From Channallabes apus (Eukaryota > Chordata > Actinopteri > Siluriformes > Clariidae), in NCBI GenBank assembly GCA_030522415.1, contig CM060125.1, positions 32,150,427-32,214,426 of the forward strand: DNA of 64,000 bases. The letters run 5' to 3'. Under the pieces are notes generated by a model that was given only the letters and a program-made list of their open reading frames with translations, made no database searches and was not told the origin of the DNA. Shown one piece after another: positions 22,638-32,591 of this stretch. Position 1 is the stretch's first letter. Every line of letters begins with the position of its first letter. A program made the position numbers and the translations under genes.

Positions 22638-23081
22638 ATCAAATCAAATCACTTTTATTGTCACGTCACATTACTGGTACACTGGTACAGTACACGTGAG
22701 TGAAATTCTTATGTGCAAGCTACACAAGCAATAGTGGTGTACAATTATAAGAATAAATACGTATGCATATGAATAGTACAGTATAAGAATAGTATAAAGT
22801 AAAATAATATAAATAAAAAAAAGTAAAAATTGTGTATACATAATACATATACATCTACATATATCTATATATACATACATACATCTACATATACACATAT
22901 ATGCATACATGTATATACACATACACACACGTTTGTGAGAGTATGTCTACTTGTGTATAATGTATAAGAATGTCCGCAATGAATGTTGTGCAAAAAGGCA
23001 ATTATGTGCAGTATGGAGTGAAAAGTGGCTTAGTGACTATAAAGTGACAGTGTAAAGTGACCGTGTAGTGTCTATGAAGAC

Positions 23082-23529
23082 CTATTGGTCAGTGTTCAGC
23101 AGTCTGATGGCCTGATGATAGAAGCTGTCCCTCAGCCTGCTGGTTCGGGACCGGATACTGCCATACCTCCTGCCTGACGGGAGCAGTTTAAATATGTTGT
23201 TGCTGGGGTGACTGGAGTCTTTGATGATCCTCCTCGTTTTCCTCAGGCACCGCTTCCTGTAGATGTCCTGGAGGGACGGAAGCTCACCTCCAATTATCCT
23301 CTCGGAACACCGCACCACTCTCTGCAGAGCTTTGCGGTTGTAGGCGGTGCTGTTGCCGTACCAGGTCGTGATTGATTCAGTGAGGATGCTCTCGATGGCA
23401 CAGCGGTAGAAGGTCCTGAGGATGCGGGGGCTCATGCCAAATCTCTTCAGTCTTCTGAGAAAGAAGAGTCGCTGCTGCGCCTTCTTCACTGTTTTGTTAA
23501 TATGAACTGACCATGTGAGATCCTCTGCT
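23082..23529 (-). pseudogene. Rex1 copy b ORF, C-terminal part
   Basis: It continues the reverse-transcriptase frame interrupted by the solo LTR: EDLTWSVHINKTVKKAQQR, FLRRLKRFGMSPRILRTFY, WYGNSTAYNRKALQRVVRCS, ending in RRYGSIRSRTSRLRDSFYHQ. Removing the LTR and one ATGT copy joins it in frame to GVHI at 24241. Inactive because the upstream part is decayed. Confidence 0.85.
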
Positions 23530-23533
23530 ATGT

Positions 23534-24236
23534 TGTAGCACAGCCACACAACAGGGACACCTTCAACAACAGGAAAATGGTCTTGGAGCTAATGCTGCTC
23601 ACCTGTGGCCGAAGGTGTGCCCTAGCGGTTTCTGTTTCCCCTTTGACAGTGGTTTGGTCACCGGGCAAGTTCCCGCGCATGCGCGATTGCAACGCATGGG
23701 AACCCGGAAGTGACGTGGGTCACATGATCCGGCATAAAGCCGGAACCGGCAGAGAAGCCGGGACGGAGAGATGAAGACAGCGCGCTGCATTTTGTTTGAG
23801 GCTGTGAGACTGCTTGCGGATTATACTTTGATAATTTCATTCAGTACCCAGCTCATTCCGTTTATCGATCTCCCAGACCTACCATCGTCATTTGGTGAGA
23901 TCGATCCATCTCTCCAACTCACCATCTTCATAACTTTTGCCATATTTCAGACACTGGACTATCACACACACACACACACACCCGCATACATCGCGCACAC
24001 ACTTTTTCTATTTGTATTATATTTGTATATATTGGTTTGTGGTGCGTCGTGTTTGTTTATTTATCTGTCTGTCTTGTTTAATACACTTGGTTTAATTTAT
24101 TATAATTGTTTTGTGTCGCGTCGTGTTTTGTCCAGCTGCGGTTGCGCAATACCGGAAGTATTGTTTACAAGCCCCTATTTAGATTCCCGAATCCGTTTTC
24201 TTGTAACCAAGCGGTTTTATAAATCCAAGCGTTACA
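23534..24236 (+). mobile_element. Solo LTR of the Gypsy family found at 51878
   Basis: The 703-bp LTR starts TGTAGCACAGCC and ends AGCGTTACA, and aligns with the 5' LTR at 51878-52161 plus 56236-56675. Perfect ATGT duplications flank it (23530-23533 and 24237-24240), matching Ty3/Gypsy integrases. No internal region is present, so it arose by LTR-LTR recombination. It sits in the Rex1 copy b reverse transcriptase frame. Confidence 0.92.
23733..23738 (+). promoter_or_regulatory. TATA-like box of the Gypsy LTR
   Basis: CATAAA lies in the palindromic setting CCGGCATAAAGCCGG, preceded by GTGACGTGGGTCAC. The same core is conserved in the 5' LTR at 52077-52082, where CACGTGAC precedes it. This is the likely U3 core promoter. 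Confidence 0.45.
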
Positions 24237-24240
24237 ATGT

Positions 24241-26149
24241 GAACACCCAGGAAACGGAAGCTGCTCACTCTCTCCACAGCAGCGCTGTTGATGATGATGG
24301 GGGAATGTGCACCTCTACACCTCCGGAAGTCCACTATCAGCTCTTTGGTCTTTCCGACATTGAGGGAGAGATGATTCTCCTGGCACCAATGTGTCAGGGC
24401 ACTGACCTCCTCCCTGTATGCCGTCTCATCGCCGTTGGTGATAAGACCCACCACTGTTGTGTCGTCCGCAAACTTCACAACGATGTTGGAGCTGCTAGTG
24501 GCCATGCAGTCATATGTGTAGAGTGAGTACAGTAGAGGGCTCAGTACACACCCCTGTGGAGCACCAGTGTTCATTGTGACAGTGGATGAGGTGATACTGC
24601 CCAGTCTGACCATCTGGCGTCTGTCGGACAGGAAGTTGAGAATCCAGCTGCAGAGAGAGCTGCTCAATCCTAGATCTTGTAGTTTCCTGTCCAGCTTCGA
24701 GGGAACGATGGTGTTGAATGCGGAGCTATAGTCTACAAGCAGCATTCTCACATACGTATCCTTCTTCTCCAGGTGGGTGAGGGCAGTATGTAGAGTCAGG
24801 GCTATGGCATCATCAGTGGACCTGTTGTGGCGGTATGCAAATTGTAGAGGGTCCAGTGAGTCCGGCAGCGCAGAGCAGATGAAGTTCCTGACCAGTCTCT
24901 CCAAGCATTTGCTCACGATGGGGGTCAGGGCTACTGGTCGCCAGTCGTTCAGGGATGTGATGGTGGAAGATTTGGGTACAGGGACTGTGGTGGCCGTTTT
25001 GAAGCAGGCTGGAACTACAGACAGAGAGAGGGAGAGGTTGAAGATGTTCATGAACACTCCAGCCAGCTGAGCCGCGCATGATCGTTGGAGCGGCTCATCA
25101 CTGTTTATCCATGGTTTCTGGTTTGGATAAATTTTCACTGTTTTGGATGGTACAACATCATCTACACATTTCCTGATAAATCCGCAAACTGAGTCTGCGT
25201 ATTCATCAATGTTGTCTGCAGCTATTCGAAACATTTCCCAGTCCACGTGATCAAAACAGTCCTGTAACATGGAATCTGATTGGTCCGACCAACAGTGCAC
25301 CTCCCTTAGAGCTGGAGCTTCCTGTTTCAACTTCTGCCTATAGGCAGGCAGAAGCAGAATGGAGCGGTGATCTGATTGGCCGAATGGGGCACGGGGGAGG
25401 GCTTTGTACGCATTCCGGAAGGAAGTGTAGCAGTGGTCGAGCAGCCGCTCTCCTCATGTGTTGAATTGAATGTGTTGATGGAGTTTCGGTAAAACTTTCC
25501 TTAAGTTGGCTTTGTTAAAGTCTCCAGTCGTGATAAACACCGCCTCTGGGTGCGCAGTTTCCTGACTACTGATCGCGCTGTGCAGTTCCCTGTGTGCTCA
25601 GTCAGTGTCTGCTTGCGGGGGAATATAAACAGCCGTAATAATGACTGCTGAAAATTCTCTCGGTATCCAGAATGGCCAACACATAAGCATTAGAAACTCC
25701 AGGTCCGGTGAGCAAAATTACTTAATCGGGTGCACGTTTGCATAATCACACCAGGAGTTGTTGATCATGAAGCACACGCCGCCACCTTTGCTTTTTCCAG
25801 TTATCTCCCGCGACCTGTCTGCGCGGTGCACGGAGAATCCTGGTAGCTGAATCGCGGAGTCCGGTATCTTGTCCGACAACCAGGTTTCTGTAAGGCAGAT
25901 CACGCAGCAGTCCCGCATCTCTCGCTGGAATGAGATTCGTGCCAGAAGTTCGCAAAGCTTGTTCTCTAGAGACTGCACGTTAGCTAGTAGTAAGCTGGGG
26001 GGCGGTGGTCTGTTACTGCGCCGTCTCAGTCGAATCAAAATGCTAGATCTTCTGCCTCTACGCCGGCGTTTGTGAGTTCCAGGAATCCAGGACAAAGGCG
26101 TCTCGGACGAGATGAATGGGGGCTTGTGAATGGAGGATCTGTGTTCCAA
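24241..26149 (-). pseudogene. Rex1 copy b ORF: endonuclease and reverse transcriptase, decayed
   Basis: The endonuclease start lies at 26149-25718 ([36 protein letters not shown]). A badly decayed stretch covers 25718-25330. The frame at 25330-24241 has the linker and reverse transcriptase: [62 protein letters not shown] and the catalytic FADDTTV. FADD in place of YADD is usual for Rex1. Part of the linker is deleted after [10 protein letters not shown] (near 25100). Confidence 0.85.
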
Positions 26150-26341
26150 AACTTGAACTCCGGGAAACGGTAAGAAAGTCCTGCTCTTATATCCAGTAAG
26201 GTTTGGCCATCATACACAAGAAGACATAACGTGTTACTAGTAATAAAATAAAATAAAAATAGAATTAGATACAAAAAACCACTATTGCTTGAGGGAGCTC
26301 GGGACGAGGCAGCCATACTCGGCGCCATCTTGGTTTCCCCA

Positions 26342-27691
26342 CATGGCCAGGATAAAGTTCCAGAGAGACATTCGGGATTGCAATCTCCTCTGCTTCACCG
26401 ATACATGGCTGAACCCAGCAGTGCCAGACCACGCCATACAACCAGCCGAGTTCTTCTCGGTTCACCGCATGGACAGGGACGTCAAGAGGAGGCGGCGTGT
26501 GTTTGATGGTGAACAGCTGGTGCAACAGCGTGAGCGTTGTTCCTCTTACACGCTCCGGCACACCAAACCTGGAACTACTGTCCATCATGTGTCGTCTTTT
26601 TTATCTTCCATGGGAGTTCACATCGGTCATAATAAGTGCCGTTTATATTCCACCACAAGCGGACATGGACACTGCCTTAAGCGAGCTGCATGAGGCGCTC
26701 ACACAGCACCAGACACAGCAGCGGGACCCGAACTTTCATCAGTATATCACCTGCCCCAAAAAGGGTGATAGTACACTAGATCATTGTTATACAACGGTCA
26801 AGGATGGCTACAAGGCGCAATCTCGCCCAGCGTTTGGTAAATCCGACCTCGCCGCCATCTTCTTCATGCCAAAATACAATACAAAGGCTGAAACAGGAAG
26901 TTCCGGTTCAGAGGGAGGTCGCGCGCTGGACGGACCAATCGGTGGCCGCGTTACAGGATGCACTCGATGACGCAGACTGGGACATGTTCAAAAACAGCTC
27001 CGATGATGACGTCAGCGTGTTTACGGAAGCGGTTGTGAGATTCATTGGGAAGCTAGCAGATGATACCATGGAGAAAAAGACTATCAGAACGTTTCCCAAC
27101 CAGAAGCCGTGGGTGGATAAAACCATCCGCGACGCTCTGAGATCTCACACCGCTGCCTACAACACTGGACTTGCGTCGGGGCACATGGAACCATACAAGG
27201 CTGCGTCATACAACGTCCGGAAGGTGAAGCAGCGCTACGGAAGGAAACTAGAGTCACAACTCCAACAGAGTGACTCTAGGAGCCTGTGGCAGGGACTAAG
27301 GACAATAACGGACTACAAAACACCAACAACCGGTATGATGAATGCGGACGCGACTCTGGCAGACGAGCTCAACACTTTCTATGCTCACTTCGAGGCTGCA
27401 GCTAAAGACGCTAGCGATGCTAATGCTAGCGGCGCTAGCAATGCTAATGCTAGCGGCGCTAACGGCTGCAGACAGGAAAACACTGCCAGCACCGGAAACG
27501 CGCTCATCATCACCGAGCACGACGTGAGGAGAGCCTTCAAAAGAGTGAACACCAGGAAAGCAGCAGGACCAGACGGCATCTCAGGTCATATTCTCAGAGC
27601 CTGCGCAGACCAGCTAGCACCGTTGTTCAATGAGATATTCAACATCTCTTTATCTCAGTCGGTGATCCCCACATGTTTCAAGGAGTCCATC
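26342..27691 (+). pseudogene. Rex1 ORF, endonuclease to linker (copy E)
   Basis: Frames at 26497-26803 and 26804-27691 together give [75 protein letters not shown], then [20 protein letters not shown]. Several frameshifts and a deletion that removes the GDFN catalytic block (about 26720) make it inactive. A codon repeat spelling Asn-Ala-Ser-Gly occurs at 27410-27465. The frame is cut at CFKESI by the next Rex1. Confidence 0.82.
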
Positions 27692-30600
27692 AAGATTCAA
27701 GATCAAGATTCAAGATTCTTTATTTGTCACATGCATAGTTATACAAGTACAACACGCAGTGAAATGTATCCTGAACCGCTCCTACTTTGTGCAAATAGCA
27801 AGAAACAAAAGAAATAATCTATAAAAAAAAAAAAAAAAAAAAAAAAAAAGGTGCAAATGTAAACATAATAATAAAGTGTGTATCTGAGCAGGATAAAGGT
27901 GTTAGTGCAAGTGATGCTTACAGTCCAGACTAAAGTGCAGTGTGCAGTGTGGAATGTCAGCACAGCAGTGTGTGGGTGAACTGTTACCAGTCCTATGAAT
28001 GGGAGAGTGGCCCATCATGGTTGAGGAGTCTAATCGCCTGTGGATAAAAACTCCTCCTGAGTCTCTCCGTTTTGGCCATAATGACCCGGAACCTTCTGCC
28101 TGAATGCAGAAGTTTGAACAGTCCGTTATTGGGGTGCGACAAGTCCTTAATGATACGAGCTGCCCTGGTTTTACATCTCCTGGTGTAGATGTCCTGCATG
28201 GAGGGGAGAGTTAACCTGCAGCAGCGTTCAGCTGCCCGGATCACTCTCTGGAGGGCTTTCCTGTCCTGTACACAGCTATTCCCAAACCAGGATGAAATGT
28301 TCTGTGTTAGGATGCTCTCAACAGCACCCGAGTAGAAAGCCTTAAGGACAGCAGGGGAAACCCCAAACTTCCTCAACTGCCTCAGGTGGTACAGACGCTG
28401 CTTTGCCCTTTTCGTCTGAGCACAGATATGCTCAGTCCATGTCAGATCCTCGGAGATGTGGACGCCCAAGTACTTAAAGCTGCTCACCCTCTCCACTGGA
28501 GCTCCATTGATGATGAGGGGTTTGTGGTCCAGTTGTCCCCTTCTGAAGTCCACCACCAGCTCCTTCGTCTTACTGACGTTCAGTCGGAGGCAGTTTTCTT
28601 CACACCATAGTGCCAGGTTCTCCACTTCATCTATGTAGGCCGACTCATCGTTGTTGGAGATGAAGCCCAGCACCACCGTATCGTCAGCAAACTTAACGAT
28701 GGTGTTGGAGTCGAACATGGCCACACAGTCTGAAGTGTAGAGAGAGTATAGCAGTGGAGAGAGAACACATCCCTGTGGAGCACCTGTGTTGATGGTGATG
28801 CTGCTGGAGAAGCACTTGCCCACTCTCACCGCTTGAGATCTGTCCGAGAGGAAGTCCAACACCCAGGCACACAAGCGTTTGTTAAGTCCTAGATCTCTCA
28901 GCTTTGTGAACAGTCTGTTAGGCACTATTGTGTTGAAGGCAGAGCTGTAATCTATAAAAAGCAATCTCACATAGTTACCTTGCATCTTGTCCACGTGGCT
29001 GAGAGTGGTGTGCAGAACATGGGAGATGGCATCCTCTGTGGATCTGTTGGGGCGGTAGGCGAACTGAAGTGGATCTATGGAGCTGGGGATGGAGGAGGAG
29101 ATGATGTTTTTTAGCAGACCCTCAAATACCTTCATGACCATCGATGTCAGTGCAACAGGCCGGTAGTCATTCAGGCATGAGGGTTTGTTGGTCTTGGGCA
29201 CGGGGACAATGGTGGATCTCTTGAAACACGCCGGGACCACAGACTTCGCCAGGGACTCATTAAAGATACAGGTGAACACACCTGACAGCTGGTCAGCGCA
29301 GCAGCGCAGCAGGCGCCCAGAGATGCCATCTGGACCGGCCGCTTTCCTGGTGTTCACCCTCCTCAGCGCCGTGCGCACGTCGTGCTCTGCGATGCTGATG
29401 ACGCAATCCTCGCTGATGACATCATCACTCTCAGTCAGCAGGCTGCTAGCATTAGCCGCCTGGCTAACCTCGAACCGGGCGAAGAATGCGTTCAGCTCGT
29501 TGGCGAATGCAGAGTCGGCGACGATCGTCGTGGTGTCTTTGGCAACCTTGTAGTCCGTGATTGTGCGTAATCCGTGCCACATGCGGCGTGTGTCACCCTG
29601 ATGGAAGTGTGATTCAGTTCGCTGTCGGAACCGCCCCTTAGCTTCCCTCACCGCTCGCCTGACGCTATAAGAAGCCGCTTTGTATGCGCTCATATCGCCG
29701 CTAATGAGTGCGGCATTATAAGCAGCGGTCCGGGCATTCACAGCATCGCGGATCGATCGGTCTACCCAAGGCTTCTGGTTCGGAAACGATTTGAACCTCA
29801 CTGTCGGGACAACTTCATTTACGAGCGTGCTAACGAAGCTAACTGCTACATCCGCAAACTCGTTGATGTCTACTGCGCAGGCTCGGAACATGTCCCAATC
29901 TACGTCATCGAGCGCGTCCTGTAGCGTAGCTTCTGATTGGGCAGACCAGCGTTGCACCTCCCTCATGACCGGAGCTTCACGACGAAAGCTTTGTTGATAT
30001 TCCGGTATGAGGAAAATGGCGTTGTGGTCTGATTTCCCGAATGCTGGATGTGAAACAGCTTTGTAGCCCCGCTTGTATGGTGTGTAACAGTGGTCCAGAA
30101 TGTTGAGTCCCCTTGTCGGACATGTAACATGTTGGTGAAAGTTTGGCATAACCTGTCTGAGGTTCGCTTTATTAAAGTCACCTGCTACAATGTGCGCTGC
30201 GTCCGGGTGTTTGTTTTGGAACTCACTCAGCACATCATGTAGTTCAGACAGAGCAGTGCCTGTGTCCGCGTGGGGTGGGATGTAGACCGCCGTGGCAATG
30301 ACCGAGGTGAACTCGCGAGGCAGGTAGAAAGGACGACATTTAACACTCAGATATTCCAAATGAGGCGAGCAGCTACTGGAGAGAATGGAAACACTCCTGG
30401 CATCGCACCACTTCTTGTTGACCATGAAGCACACGCCTCCACCTTTAGCTTTGTTAGACTCTGCCGTCCTGTCCATGCGGAACACAGAGAATGAGTCCGA
30501 TGGGGTTACGACTCGGTCCGGCACAATGGGGGTCAGCCATGTTTCTGTAAAGCACAGAAGATTACAATCCCTGATATCTCGCTGGAAAGTAACTCTGGCT

Positions 30601-30705
30601 CTGAGGTCATCAAGCTTATTCTCCAGTGACTGTACATTAGCCAGCAGGATACTCGGCAGAGGGGTGCGATGAGCTTGTTGATCATGTTTCTTTGGGACAG
30701 GAACA
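27692..30705 (-). mobile_element. Rex1-type LINE copy c (third subfamily, minus strand)
   Basis: The 3' tail is an AAGATTCAAGATC repeat at 27692-27715. The 3' untranslated region has an A27 run (27823-27849). The ORF is open to about 30680, where the element is 5'-truncated at the endonuclease start. The last 25 bases (30681-30705) are not Rex1-c but an inverted piece of the copy E target. Confidence 0.88.
27993..30680 (-). CDS. Rex1-type endonuclease/reverse transcriptase, nearly complete ORF (copy c)
   Basis: An uninterrupted 890-codon frame. The endonuclease has [59 protein letters not shown] and [10 protein letters not shown] (Asp-His catalytic pair). The linker has [18 protein letters not shown]. 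The reverse transcriptase has [72 protein letters not shown] and FADDTVVLG, followed by a C-terminal domain with [16 protein letters not shown]. It would nick target DNA and copy its RNA in the nucleus. Its own start codon is lost by truncation; the apparent N-terminus to 30734 comes from flanking DNA. No stop or frameshift is seen, so insertion is recent. Confidence 0.9.
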   Translation of the reverse strand, partial: QQAHRTPLPSILLANVQSLENKLDDLRARVTFQRDIRDCNLLCFTETWLTPIVPDRVVTPSDSFSVFRMDRTAESNKAKGGGVCFMVNKKWCDARSVSILSSSCSPHLEYLSVKCRPFYLPREFTSVIATAVYIPPHADTGTALSELHDVLSEFQNKHPDAAHIVAGDFNKANLRQVMPNFHQHVTCPTRGLNILDHCYTPYKRGYKAVSHPAFGKSDHNAIFLIPEYQQSFRREAPVMREVQRWSAQSEATLQDALDDVDWDMFRACAVDINEFADVAVSFVSTLVNEVVPTVRFKSFPNQKPWVDRSIRDAVNARTAAYNAALISGDMSAYKAASYSVRRAVREAKGRFRQRTESHFHQGDTRRMWHGLRTITDYKVAKDTTTIVADSAFANELNAFFARFEVSQAANASSLLTESDDVISEDCVISIAEHDVRTALRRVNTRKAAGPDGISGRLLRCCADQLSGVFTCIFNESLAKSVVPACFKRSTIVPVPKTNKPSCLNDYRPVALTSMVMKVFEGLLKNIISSSIPSSIDPLQFAYRPNRSTEDAISHVLHTTLSHVDKMQGNYVRLLFIDYSSAFNTIVPNRLFTKLRDLGLNKRLCAWVLDFLSDRSQAVRVGKCFSSSITINTGAPQGCVLSPLLYSLYTSDCVAMFDSNTIVKFADDTVVLGFISNNDESAYIDEVENLALWCEENCLRLNVSKTKELVVDFRRGQLDHKPLIINGAPVERVSSFKYLGVHISEDLTWTEHICAQTKRAKQRLYHLRQLRKFGVSPAVLKAFYSGAVESILTQNISSWFGNSCVQDRKALQRVIRAAERCCRLTLPSMQDIYTRRCKTRAARIIKDLSHPNNGLFKLLHSGRRFRVIMAKTERLRRSFYPQAIRLLNHDGPLSHS

Positions 30706-31489
30706 CTCATCCTGCTTCCCTCAACGACTATCACCCTGTAGCCCTCACCTCAGTAGTGATGAAGTGCTTTGAACGGCTGCTCAGAGACTTTATCATTTCT
30801 TCACTACCCGACACACTGGACAAACTACAGTTTGCATTCCGTCAGAACCGCTCCACAGACGATGCAATCTCTCATCTCCTCCACACATCACTTACTCACC
30901 TGAACACTAGGAAAGGGAATTATGTTACAATGCTCATCATCGACTACAACTCTGCATTTAATACCATAATTCCCTCCACTCACCACCAAGCTGGAGCACC
31001 TGGGACTCAGCTCATCAATGTGTCAGTGGATCTCCAATTTCCTGACTGGCAGACCACTGGCAGTAAGGATGGGCGTACATGTCTCAGCTACACTCCAGGG
31101 GAGCACTGAAGCCATTCAGGGTTGTGTTCTGAGCCCCCTGCTGTACTCTTTGTAGACCCACGACTGCGTGGCCACTACCAACTCCACTACCATCATCAAG
31201 TTTGCTGATGACACCGTCGTGGTTGGACTGATCACCAACAATGATGAGGCGGCCTACCTAGAGGAGATTGGAAATCTGGAGAACTGGTGCCAGAGGAACA
31301 ATCTCCTCCTGAACGTCAGCAAGACAAAGGAGCTGGTACTGGACTTTTGTACAAAGCAGGAGAGGAACTACCAGATCACTGTCATCAACAGGAGCCCAGT
31401 GGAGAGAGTGGACAGCTTCAGATACCTCGGTGTTCACATCACTCAGGACCTGTCATGGTCCTGTCACATCAACACCGTGATGAAAAAGG
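30706..31489 (+). pseudogene. Rex1 reverse transcriptase part (copy E)
   Basis: The frames read [43 protein letters not shown], then a frameshift near 30985, and later [31 protein letters not shown] and YLGVHITQDLSWS. The frame ends in GATGAAAAAGG, the duplicated target of L2 copy D, and resumes at 37546. Confidence 0.85.
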
Positions 31490-31687
31490 TACTCCAGTTT
31501 CCTCCCACAGTCCAGAGACCTTCAGATTAGATTGAAGAGATTGAAGTGGCTTCCTGTTGGTGACGTAGCTTCCTGTTTTCGTATTGTTGCCGCGAAAGTT
31601 TCGCAACGCGCGAGTTTCCTCGTCTAAAAACAACAAACGGAATTCATCTCCAAACAACTAAAACTCCGACACAGAGGGTACGTTATA

Positions 31688-32591
31688 ATGTCTACCGTTC
31701 AGCTTGTTCAGTGTGTAGAGTGCAGGATGTTTAGACATTCTTCCTCCGTCATTAGTGATAATTTTATTTGTGATAGGTGTGTGTTAGTGAGCACTCTGAC
31801 GGAGAAGATATCAGCATTAGAGGAGCGCATCCAGACTTTAGAGAGTGTTAGACAGTGTGAGAGCAGCGTTATTCCTGTAGCGGACAGTCTGGGTGCCACA
31901 GGCGGAGATAAACAGCCCCCGACTCCGGCATTAGAGCCCTCACAGCGGGGCGAGTGGGTCACGACTCGGCGGCATACTCGTTCAGCCAAAGCTAACGCTA
32001 AGGCTAGCCCACCGGAGCACACCTCCTCTGCGCCTCACGTGTCCAACAGGTTTGCTCTCCTCAGTGCTGCACCTGAAAGAACCTGAAAGAGCTCTGGTTA
32101 TAGGAGACTCTATACTGAGGCACGTGACATTAGCTAGACCTTTAGGGGCGCCAGCGGCAGTGGTTAGGTGTATCCTGGGAGCCAGAGCACCGGACATAGC
32201 AGGTAATCTTAGGGCTCTAGGACAGCATAGGTTCTCTAAGATAGTGGTACATGCTGGAGCTAATGATATATGCCTACGTCAGTCAGAGGTTAGTAAGAAT
32301 AACTTTACAGAGGTGTTTAAATTAGCGAAGGCGATGTCCGATGAAGTAGTATGCTCTGGTCCCATCCCAATGAGACGTGGCGACATAGCTTACAGCAGGT
32401 TATGGTCGCTGAACCGCTGGATGTCCAGGTGGTGCTCCGAAAATAATGTGGGCTACATAGATAATTGGAAGACCTTTGAGGGCAAAGCTGGCCTGTTAGG
32501 GCGGGACGGTGTCCATCCCACTCGGGAAGGTGCTGCTCTCATTTCCTGTAGTATAGCTCATAGTCTCAGTAGAGGTCTAGTTAATCGGTGA
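31688..32591 (+). pseudogene. L2 ORF1, SGNH/GDSL esterase type (copy D), one frameshift
   Basis: It begins at ATG 31688 (MSTVQLVQCVECRMF) and ends VNR-TGA at 32589-32591. Corrected for a 2-base difference near 32078 it would be about 301 residues. Order: CxxC/CxxC N-terminus (residues 8-30), coiled-coil-like helix (38-55), Pro/Ser-rich linker (70-125), then the SGNH domain with VIGDSILRHV (block I), HAGANDI (block III) and DGVHPTREG (block V Asp-His). All catalytic blocks are present. The family is that of CR1/L2 ORF1 proteins, which chaperone RNA. The stop is in the same frame as ORF2. Confidence 0.88.
32589..32591 (+). promoter_or_regulatory. In-frame TGA between L2 ORF1 and ORF2, candidate readthrough or reinitiation site
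   Basis: The context is AATCGG TGA CAATCC. Codons continue open from 32592 into the endonuclease with no ATG. Copies B (15649-15651) and C (17325-17327) show the same TGA-CAA-TCC and the same relative frame. Conservation in three copies argues against chance mutation. Confidence 0.55.

Larger units (their letters stand above)
22638..26341 (-). mobile_element. Rex1-type LINE copy b (second subfamily, minus strand), full-length but decayed
   Basis: The tail is at 22638 (TCAAATCAAATCACTTTTAT read on the plus strand) and the 5' end at 26341, just beyond an AAGATGGCGCC motif. A solo Gypsy LTR interrupts it at 23534-24236. A possible short target duplication CAT flanks it. The protein is only moderately similar to copies E/F and c, so it is a separate subfamily. 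Confidence 0.85.

Noticed and set aside
23771..24526. 251-codon frame across the solo LTR
   Set aside because: It joins LTR sequence to the antisense of Rex1; a chance frame.
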